This document shows positions 12,601 through 23,610 of a DNA stretch of 64,000 nt, piece by piece. Each line of letters starts with the position of its first letter. The stretch's first letter is position 1. The translations under genes and the position numbers were made by a program. The notes under the pieces are model-generated. The model saw only the letters and a list, made by a program, of their open reading frames with translations. It did not search any database and was not told the DNA's origin. The stretch spans positions 738,501 through 802,500 of the forward strand of contig JAFEUB010000896.1 of NCBI GenBank assembly GCA_024529925.1. Direction: 5' to 3'. The stretch is from Ophthalmolycus amberensis (taxonomy: Eukaryota > Chordata > Actinopteri > Perciformes > Zoarcidae).

Positions 12601-15600
12601 CTACGTGAGCAGAGAATGAAGTCACTCTCCCTCTGTGCGTGTTGTTATCAGAGCTTCTCCGCTTTTTGTTGACACAGCCGGGCCGACCGTGCGTGCTTTC
12701 AGTGCATGTTAGTGCATGTTAGTGCATGCGAGCGCGCTCCACTGATTAGCTCACGGCCACCGCTCTGCACTGCTCTTATACACGGCGGTTACAACTCATT
12801 TAAAAGTGTTTTTCAATGAAAATGAGGATAATGTGAACGCTATCATCCCATCTAATATCGAAAATTGCAATATCAGCCAAATGCACAAAAACACCTGCAG
12901 AACAACGCCTATCTGACCTGACGGAGGAATGTCAAACACTGATTGAGGAATGTCGCTTTCCTTTTTTACAGAAGAAGCAGAGTGTTGAAATTCCAAAAGC
13001 GCTGGGAACAGACACACAGCGCGATTCACATCACATTTGATGAAATATGAGCAGGTTCATGAACCAGCTTTGGTGTGTTTTCGTTGGGAGTTTGCCTCGG
13101 GAGTGGCAACGCAATTATAAAGATAGCAGAGTCTTAATTACAAACCAAGCTAAGCTGTCAAGAGAGTGGAAGGCATAGATCAAACAGGCCACTGCCCTCC
13201 TTCACGCTGCAGCACTTTCCCCTTAATGATCCGATTGCACCACCGGTAGCAGAAGAGACTTACTTGTGTGGTATCAACGGTTAGCCTACGTGTCATTTTG
13301 AAATCGACTGACCAAGTTTCAGATTGGTTTTGTTCTCATCTATTGGACTGAATAGACTTTCTCATGTAATAGAAACGTCTCGTCATCGTCTCGACGTCTC
13401 CCAGGAACAACAAATCAGTGGGCAGTAAAATGTGTTGGCTTCAATTCTATAGCAACAGGGGAGTAAGTAACAGAACCCCCTGAAATGTCCTAAATAACAT
13501 CTTGGAGGTGGAAATGTGTGTATTGGTATTGTTCCCAGTGCTGGTGTACTTAGTCAGAGACAGATCCGTCTTTTATTCCTCCTTCCGTGCCTGAGCGAAG
13601 CCTCATGGTCCTGTGGACGGGCTGGGGGGGGGGGGGGGGGGGGGTTGATCTAAAAATCCTATTTCTGTCACATCCAATCCCCTCATGAGGTCGCTTCTAC
13701 CGCTGTGTTCACATTGCTGTCACAGTGTTGTACCAGCGCGTGGATCTCACCTGCAGTACTCAGTGCCATTGTTGAAGGTGAGACACGTAGCATTGTTGAC
13801 GCACGGCGCCTTGTTGTCCATACATTGCAGAGCTGCAAGAGAGACGAGAGAAAGAGTTAGAGAGAGGACGATCGAGAGGGGCCCTTCATCTGCTCAACAC
13901 TTCCAATATTGGCAACATTTTAATTTAATACATACGTCAATTATCAATCAAATCATTCATTAACACAGGTTTATGTTGTTATTTCAGTGTAGTGGAATGC
14001 TGTACCACATGGGGCTGTGTTAAAATCATCTTCACCCTTCAAACAGTAAGAAGTGCGTTTCAGTTATCCACAATGTTTAATGCACTTTCCATCATGTCTC
14101 GTTCTTGTCTTATTGTGTCTAGACACAGGCATACAGAGAAACCACTGTGATGATGATGCCCTCTTGTATCCTGTGTTAAAAGAAACAAATATGATTCATG
14201 TGTATCTAATAAAAACCCTGCTGGGTATCTCTGGCCTTGCTTGCAGTGATTCAGTCCTGCTGCCACTGCTCAAAACCAATTCAGGGTTTTCCCCCCCAGA
14301 ATATTGGTAAGTGTCCCCCCCCCCCCCTCCACATAGGCCACACGTTTCCCCTCCTTCTTACAGAGATCATGCAGAAGATTCGCCACCTATCTAACAAACT
14401 ATGCAGAGCCTGCCTGAAATCAGCCTGTGGTCACAGGGCGGCCAGATGGGCAGGCCGACAGAAATCAGCCTTGACCGACGACAACAAAGCCCGACTATTT
14501 CCTCGCCAGAGCAACACTTACAGCCAGACACATCAGCTATTGTGTGGCCCACCAGAAACACATGGCTCGGTAGTCTTCGGGCACACCATGCCGGTCCCAA
14601 CGTCAAGTGTGGTGTTCTCAGTCCCAAATGAAGGAAGCCACTGTTGTGTTAAGTGTTTGTTTGTCTGTGTGCGATTAATCAGGAACAACTATAAATCTTG
14701 AGCACGGATTGTAAAAATGTTGCAATGTGATCATTTTTGTTTCATTTATAGCCTCGCATGTCGAAGAATCCCCACTCTGCTGAACGGGACTCTGTGTGCG
14801 AGGGTAGGTCAGCTGATTTCAAAGAAACGCCAACAATGTTCACAAAACAGTCATTGCATTACAGGAAGTGCACCGAGCGATGGTGTTACTTCCTGCGCCT
14901 GGATTAATCACAGTGTCACTCAAACTCGCGCCTTTGTGAAGACACTGACTGTTATTAACCCGTGTTTGTGGTGTTTTTAGCTCCACGTAGTTTGTTTTTA
15001 AGTGCTGCACATTCATAGTACAGACTGAGCTGGTACAGTAAGAGAGCGAGGGCAGGATATTTGCCCTGGAGTCAGGCTGACAGGCATAGGCCATTAGACA
15101 TGGGGATACCGTACATAAACCACTGTGAAATTCATTCTTCCAACAAGCACGCACACAGGCTCGTGCACTCTATGTGCACAACTGCACAGTCATCCACTGT
15201 AATAAAGTATGAGTTGATATCAGGCTACTGCTGCAGCACACGATACCAAAGAAAACACGGTGCTATTTCGGGACTATTTCTGTACTGAGCAGACATGCTG
15301 CGTGCACGCTTGCTACGAGTCAACACACCAAAAAAAAATCATGCACACATAATATGAAAACGCAGAGAGCAGAAGATCCACTCAGATGCGGTTAAGACTT
15401 GTGACACAGTGGAACTTTCACTTTTGGTCACGTTTAAGCCAAAAATCATATTCAAGATCATGTTTACTCTGCTTTTGAATAAATCACAAAAAAGGCCATA
15501 CAATATGATTGCAGTAAATCTGGGCAACACGCCATAGGGTGTGGCATGATACCAGCATTCTGGCAAGAAACATTTATGACATAAATATTTCACAAACTTG

Positions 15601-16926
15601 TGTTTTCATTGATAAGATACTTTCAGGTGAAGGGAATATTCCTGATAATTTCAAGACCTACTATAAATTCAATTCACAGGTTCACTCTTACTCAACTCGT
15701 CAATCTTCACATCTTCATCCTCCTAAGTTACTGACTAGCAGAGGTCAATTTTCAATAAGATTTAGGGGAACCAAACTATGGAATGACTTTTCCCACCTAA
15801 CAAAAGAATGTCCCTCTGTAAAATGTTTTAAAAGATGCCTAAAAGAAAATCTGATTGCTGTTTTATAACAGTTTGTTTATGTATTAGTTTTCTTGTTTTA
15901 GCTGTTATATTACACATGCACACACACACGCTCACTCACACAATTACATTCTTTTTTTAATTTTCTTTCTTTCTTTGTTTTGTTGTTATGTAATGTCTTA
16001 TGCATATTTTATTTTTTCTTTGTAATTTTGTAAAATTTTAACATTATATAGGTGGAGGCTTCAAATAAGTCAAGTTGGCTTTCTGTCTCTTCCTGCACTG
16101 TGATATTCATTTATTTCTGTTATGTTTGATGATTTTAAATTTTGTTGTTTGAATTGTGCAAAATAAATAACTAACTCTAAAAAAAAAAACAGGCAATAGC
16201 AAAATCAGCAAAAAAAGAAAAGAAAGGAGTGATGGTGAGGGGGAGGAGGAAGTGCTGAGAAGACCGATGCATAAGGCAGAGGAAGAGAAATAATGGAAGA
16301 CAGCACAGACCGGAAAAAGATACTCTCATCCCCCGACTGGTTTGACGAGCTTCCCATGCTGTCGTCACGCCGGACACAATGATCCTACCAGATTTGGGAC
16401 TGTCTGCTATTGTGCAATTGTAACACACACACACACACTGTGTATATACGGGTCACAAATTCTCCGACTGAAACTTTTGGAAACGGTTTCAGCCATCTGT
16501 CTCTCTCTCTAAAGTCAAACAAGCTAAATGATTCTCACACATTCCCTGACACATTCGGCTCATATCAACCGCATTGTGTCCTCTCTACCTGGCTGTTCTC
16601 ACACTTCACTATCAACAAATCGCGGACAAGAGCATTTCCCAGGAATGAGAGCCTTGATAAAGCCCAATCGACAAAGTCAACAGTGAAACTACAGGCAGAT
16701 GGTGCGAGCTGAGAAAAAACACACGGATACCTGACCCAAAGATAACTATTCTTTAGATCATTCCTGATCAAATGCCCACTTTGCTTTTCTCACTTACCAC
16801 CACCGCATCTTCCTGCTTGTTGCGTTTGTTTATGTGTGTGTCAAGGCGATAGGGGGGGGGGGGTTAAGTGGAGAACAAAAGCAGGAGATTTACAATGTCT
16901 GCAGTCTGGTGGGACTGGGAGGAGAG

Positions 16927-16998
<72 letters not shown>

Positions 16999-19900
16999 CC
17001 TGCTGGTGGAAGCTGTATCTGTAAAGATGCCATTGTGCACAGTGTGAAAAATTTAAACACAGATGTCCAAGTGCTTTTCTCAAACTTTCCTCAATGACCT
17101 CAACATTATAACATTAACATTATTCATTTTGCTCTTTTTCAAAGATAGCTACAAAGTGATCCTGTTGTATGGCCTTCTATAGAGGACACTTTCTATTACA
17201 CTACAGTGTGGCCAGGCTGTTAAAGGCAGTAATGGCTGAGGTTACTTTTTTTTGCTGAGTAGTTGTCTGTATCTGTGGCGTGATGGAGAGGACGGTGAAG
17301 CGTGATTAGAGGGGATGTCGGGGATCGTGTGTCGCGATATGTTTCCATTCACCCGTTTTTAGGAACATTTCTTCAACAGCTTAACAAAAGCAGAAAGCCC
17401 CAGAGCACAAAATAGCAGGTGTGTAACCACGAAGTCCCCAGTTTTGATTCCAGATGACGAGGGGGCCCTCGTTGTACGTCAGCCCACTCGCTATCATCAC
17501 ACTGGCAGACAATGGCCCCCACAGGCGACACCAGGATCAGAGGAGACTTCTTCAAGAATGGAAAGATGCCATCTTATGCCGATGTCAGTTTTGGTGAGAA
17601 ACTTGAATAAATCCATTTGTTTGAAGGAGACGTTTTCACAACATAAATAGATATTACAGATGAATTATGACCTGTTTAAAATACTACTAAGCAGTTTATA
17701 ATACATCAGTAAAACTACTGATGACAAGATTTGTTTTAATCAATAAAAATACAATCTTTTAGTTCCTTATCATTTGAATTGTGTGTTTTTATGAGGAAAA
17801 AAAAACTATAGGTGACTATAAAAGAAAATAGTCTGGAGCCTTGTCGGCCAGCTGTTATAATCAAACAACAATATGGATCAGCAATGATCGGCAACTACGA
17901 TCTTTTACGCTGACATTTATGATCCGTTGCCCCACCAGTTGCAGTTGCAACACGGTCCAAAGTTGTTGTTGTGCCTAAAGCGTTGGCATGAATAAACCAA
18001 ACAGGTAGCGCAGTGACCGATCTACAGGGAAACAGGGTATCATGTGCGACATCATCAACAAGCATGACAACACCGGTGACACTTCTCGCACGTTTTGGTG
18101 ACTCAGTTTGGAGGATTCATCGTGGACTCGTGCCAGGGAAAGACCTTTGTGTGACCCCCCCCCCCATCATGCAGTGTGAAAACCACAAGGACTGAAAGAG
18201 TCCCGATTACAACACAGCAGGTTGTGGAGTGTGAACAGTACAGCGATCTGACCACTTTGAAAGTCGTGTAGTGTGAACTTGGCCATGATGAGCCCCGTTA
18301 CAAACAAAGTGAAACTGTGACACAGAAAGACAACAGTGGCTCGTTCGTCTTGGCACTCTGGATGATCAAAGTTATGAGTTATAGCAGTTAGCACAGGTTT
18401 CGGACAATATAAAACTCGGCCTTGTATCAGTAAAGCCATCCACCAACGTTCACCTGACATACAGAGTTTATCGAATATGAAGGAAAGGCAACCCGTGTCA
18501 CCGCTGGCTCGCATCAACGTCACGGTTGTAACCTGAGGACGACACTGTGAGCGTTTTAAAGCGGACGTCCTCATCTAAGTGCACTGAGACAACGTATCCT
18601 ACGCAATTTGGTGTTACCCTTTCTCTTCCTCTAGCGCCAACAACAGGTTTGACGTTTTGGGTTTTTATTTTAACATTTTGTCAGCTATTTGGGTGCTGTG
18701 AAATTTGGAACAGACATTTGCGGTCAATGGCGAAACTTGGATCTATCAACTATAACTATTATTAGGGCAAAATTTCTGATTGCCCAACCGTCATTTTTGG
18801 CCAATTTTGACAGCCTAGATTCTAACACGACAAACTAAGACGGTAACATTTTACCTGCTAAACATCAACATGCTAACATTATTATTGTGACCATGTTAGC
18901 ATGCTGAAGGTAGCATCTTGCTCAAAGCACTGTTGTTCCTAAGCGCAGCCTCACAGAGCCGTTAGCGAGGCTGTAGACTGTTAAGCCTAATCTAGTGCGG
19001 ATAATCATTGTTTTCCTCTTCATTTAACTTTTCACTTTCTATTTCGAGAAGCATTTATTGACCTGCGGTTTCTATAAACTGCAGTGAACGGCAGCAACCA
19101 CAACTACTTTTGGACACATGGTGAAATAAATTCTAAGTAAAAAATAAGTTTAAACCATTCTCCTCTTTTTTTTTTAAACACTATTTTTCTGTGAGAATCT
19201 CTTCAAACTGAAAATGCCGAATAAAGTCTGAATAAAGAGAAGGCAGAAATCACAGCCCTTAACGGCCTAGATAGAAGAAAAAGGCAGCGAGAGAGAGAGC
19301 GAGAGTCAGGTTGTTGTGCTCAGCTGGCATCACGCCGGATCCTCCCTCAGCACTCGCCACTGCTTTGTCACCGACACCACAGCGTGTCCCTGGAGGGGTC
19401 GGGCCATGTCATGAGAAGAAAAAAAAGACTGTGGTAGATAGAGGAGGCGTGATGGAAGGAGAGGAATAGACGGGCTTTAGAGCTAATAGCTGAGGATTGA
19501 GACGGGGAAGTAATTACGAGCGCGCAGACAAAGACTACACACGAATGGGTGTTCCTGAGCCCTGGCACACATCCACACAGCGGAGGGCAGGAAGTTGTTC
19601 GCGCCGAGTGAGGAAGTAACCCCATTTCCTGGAATTGCTGCACAGGCCTCTATATCCAGCAGGCCAAGCAGTAGTTGTGGCAACTTGCAATAAAATACCC
19701 CGTAGCTCAGCGTGGAGGGAGGGAGATGATGCTCAAACTAAACACTGTTACCCCGAGGGGAGCTTTACTGGCCCACACAAACAGCAGACCAACCAACCAA
19801 CCAACCAAGGCCTTTAGTCTCGCGGGTCAGCTTCGGTTTAGAAGAAGAAGACGGTAGCATACTGTAAGAAACAGATACGTGTCGACACACACAGCAAAGG

Positions 19901-20638
19901 TGTGCGATTACAAAGACTGTCTCAAGTAAATCCCAGAGATCTTTATCAGGGCAAATCAAGACACTTATTAAATGGAACAGTATCCGCATTAAACCTGATC
20001 CATTTCCGATCCTTTGTTCAATGTAACCCACTGCAATCTGGGTAAATCAGCTGTCAAAAGCAGGGTAATATTAGGGTAGGGTTGTTTTTAAACTAAAAGG
20101 TGTTACAAGTAGAAAACTCCCTTGGGGAATAACTACTCAGTGCGCAGGTTGTGTGTGGAACATGGGAGACGGTTTCCAGAGAGCCCTGTCTGCCAGAAAT
20201 CTCAGCAAACATGCTTAGATAGAAGAAAATACCATGACCGGTTTAGGCTTTTTGTCTGGGTTTAAATGCTACAACTCCTCAAGACTCAAGCCACATTTTC
20301 ATGCCTTGCTTGCCACCTGCTGAAGCGGGTTAGCCCCGAAAGTCAGCAAAAAACTTCAGCCCAGGCTCACTTTAGGTGGACTGACCTTTAAGTTGAACCA
20401 GCTATTCTCCTTTTAGAAACAGAAATTCAAAAGTGAACCACAGGCAAAGCTGAATAGATACAAAGCTGAGCCGGTATAGTCTGAAAGTGAAATTAAGTTG
20501 GAGGGCAAAAAATCCTCACTGGGACAGCCCCAGTAATTACCCTCCCAACCTCTCAAATGAGACGAGACGGTCGCCTTGCTGTTGTAATCACTGGGAAAAG
20601 TTGGGAGAGTCTCATCTAAAAGTGCGGGCCTGCTGGCT

Positions 20639-20697
<59 letters not shown>

Positions 20698-23554
20698 GAA
20701 AGAGACAGACAGACAGAAACAGGGAGAGCAGACCAGACAAGGCCAATGTAGGGACTTTCCCTTTGCTCAGTCAAAAACTTTTTTGATAATAACGAAAATA
20801 CTTATTGTGCGGACGTGTTCAGTTTCATCACATTGTTTTACATTGTTGTGTTATTATGAATTCAGAAGCACATAGTACAAAGTCAAACTCCCCTTCATGC
20901 TGTGAAGTCAACGTGTATTTCAGATCTCAGGCTGTGACAGATTCCGGTAAAATATTATTTGTTAGAATTCATTTAGGAATCAGAATTGAACCACCAGTAT
21001 CCATGACAGTATAATGTCAGCGGTGACAAACTATATCTCAATATGAGGATTATTTTCCCAGATACATGGTTGGTCAACTATTGGTTTACATAAGATGAAG
21101 TCTTCTCTCTCACCTCTCCCCTCGCGTTTCTTTCTTCTGACTTCTGACTTACTATATGAACTGGTTCCTACAGGGGACTGAACTAATACTGCCTTTACGA
21201 AGTATTTCCGTCTCCTAGCTGATGTGCCCTGCTCGGCTCGCCCTGCCTGCCTGTCTCCAGGATTACGGGGCTGCGTTGGCCGAGGAATGCGGGCCGCAGT
21301 AATTCCCTGTTAATTTGCTAACCTGTTCAACAGTGCAGACACAACGCTCTGTAATCCCCTCGACCTTCGCAGTCACAAACACCACCTCCTGTAGAAACAG
21401 TGCCGGTGGTTCGCGCACCTAACTTCATTCACATTTTGAGCGGTAGTTATTTAATGCGGGAGGATCAAAGCCACTAAGAGCAAAACTGGTCAAGCAGGCG
21501 CTGCCGCCGTATTAGCACTGCGAACCAAAATGGTGACACAGGCCGCACTGACTGTGACTTCCAACTTGACCGATATGCATTTCAACTTCAAGACCGTAAG
21601 CAGTCGGTCTTCAAGTTGAAGTCTATTCTGAGCCATGTATAGAAATACAGACACGCATGCATCTGGAGCACAGCACCACAGACGTTCATGCACTGACTCA
21701 TTCAGTTCGACTCATTATTTACTACTTACTCCCACTGCAACCAACAAGTACGGGACCGAAACACATGTGGAGGCCTGGCTTTTTTAACTACACTACTAAT
21801 CAAAAGGGTGGAGAAGACGGAACTGACTATAACCTGAAACGTGAGCACAGAAGCTTATACCAAAAATGCTCGTAGTTGCTGAGGGATGAGAACGAAGCCA
21901 CCGGGAAAGCTAGGGTGTCAAGGAGAAGACGTCCGAAACCACATGAATAAAACAGCCACCAGGCAGTGGGAAGAGCTGGTGGTCAGTAAATAACGCTGCA
22001 CTGTGGGCCACTCAATAAATATCTTTGTCTTCGTAGCACACGGCGAAGCAGAGGGCGAAGCATGGCAAAGATAAATCACATTTCACACCAGGCTCCAGCT
22101 CGGGACCGATGCAAGTAAACCAGGGGCGGCACAATTGATGGCCTTTGTTGGTTCATATCCACAATGCAGCACACACACACACACACACACACACACGCAA
22201 ATAGATACGCACACTCGTGTCAGCTGTCTGCTGTTTGCACCGGGCAAATATGTGCAATGATCCCGCATGCCCACGTCACAGAGGCAACAGCTATGTCGTG
22301 TGCCACCAAGATGGCACCTATGCTTCCTCAAGATCAGATGTACGGTCCGCTACAACACTAGCACGGTACTATCAACCTTCTCTCTGCATCACCACAGAGG
22401 GGCTCCATTGGCCTCTACAGGCCCAGAATTATGATTGAACAGCAAATGAGCATCTATTCTTTTTTGAACAACATGCTTTAGCTGATCCTGAGCAGTGTAA
22501 CAACTGGTCGGCTTTTATTGTGAAAAAACGAGAGGAAGTGCAGCTGTATTTGTCACAGCGGTTAGCAACAGACGGCGAACTCTTGACACAATGGTTTTGT
22601 TGGCGAATCATTTTCAATATTGAAAACCAGAAATGGTAAAACAAAAAAACAGTGAACTGGTAGAATAAAAAGCTGCAGGCTACAGGCGCTTATTGCAGAA
22701 TGGGTAAACCTCAAACCACCTTCATGTCATCAAGGTAAACAGCACCTTATTCCATGCCATCCTGTCATAATAAACCACTCGCTGCCTCACACGCACCACA
22801 AGCTGTGATCACAGCCGCTCATACGGCGCAGTGTTCCAACTATTTGGATGTTCAGCTTCAAGATCTGTTTACAGTCACGCGAGGCACCGTGGCGCCGGGC
22901 CTCCACAGATGGCGCGGGCCTCGTCAGGTGGCGCGCAAAAAAATGGCGTTTACGCTCATGCGCTGGTCGTCGCAGTATTCTCCACGACGCCAGAGGCTGT
23001 GCAAAGACAATACACTGTGAAGAAGCAAGGAGTCAACTAAGGTTACCGGCAAAACGTCATAAACTAAACAAGGAGGGAGTTGCGAATAACTGTTGACTCA
23101 TATACATAATCCCTTTATAGAAAGAAGTCAAGAATTAAAATGGAACAAAGGTTGGAAGGTCGAATGTTCTGTAAAAAACTAAATTGATTTGGCTTGCAAA
23201 ATATTTACTCAAACATAGATTTTGAAGACTTCCTGTTTCTAAAGCGTTTAAAAAACAATTAGTCAACATGTTAGCAATGCTTTAATCATTAAACTATTTC
23301 TGAAAGGCCCTGTGCCTGCAGCGGGCACCTCGTGACAAAAATGAAGAGGTGCACTTCAAAGCGACGCAACAACTCGGTTAGCCTTCGCGCTCAACACGAA
23401 AGTCGTTATGACGTCATTTTCTGGCGCGCTCACCTTACGCCGGCGTCACAACGGCATCCATAAACCAAGCATTAGTGGAACAAAGGATTAATGAAGATGG
23501 AGAGGGAATGGGAAAGAAAATCATGGTGCACAAAGTGTGTGTGTGTGTGGTGTG

Positions 23555-23610
<56 letters not shown>

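Larger units (their letters stand above)
2558..13750. other. notch2 intron 2 (about 11.2 kb)
   Basis: No gene is evident. It holds a (CA)n run beside the exon 3 acceptor, (CA)n at 4948-4981, a GA-rich tract at 5281-5330, a T/C-rich stretch about 5820-6090, G23 at 6114-6136, (GT)n at 6490-6537, the L2-like LINE fragment at 8496-9382, (CA)n at 9591-9634, G21 tracts at 10592-10612 and 13624-13644, and a 21-bp palindrome at 10988-11008. Open frames here are short and simple-sequence driven, apart from the LINE. Confidence 0.8.

Noticed and set aside
16834..17097. Cys-Val or Thr-His repeat open frames here and at 6396-6815, 20487-20875, 23435-23739, 29355-29658
   Set aside because: Translation of (GT)n/(CA)n and (TGCG)n simple sequence.
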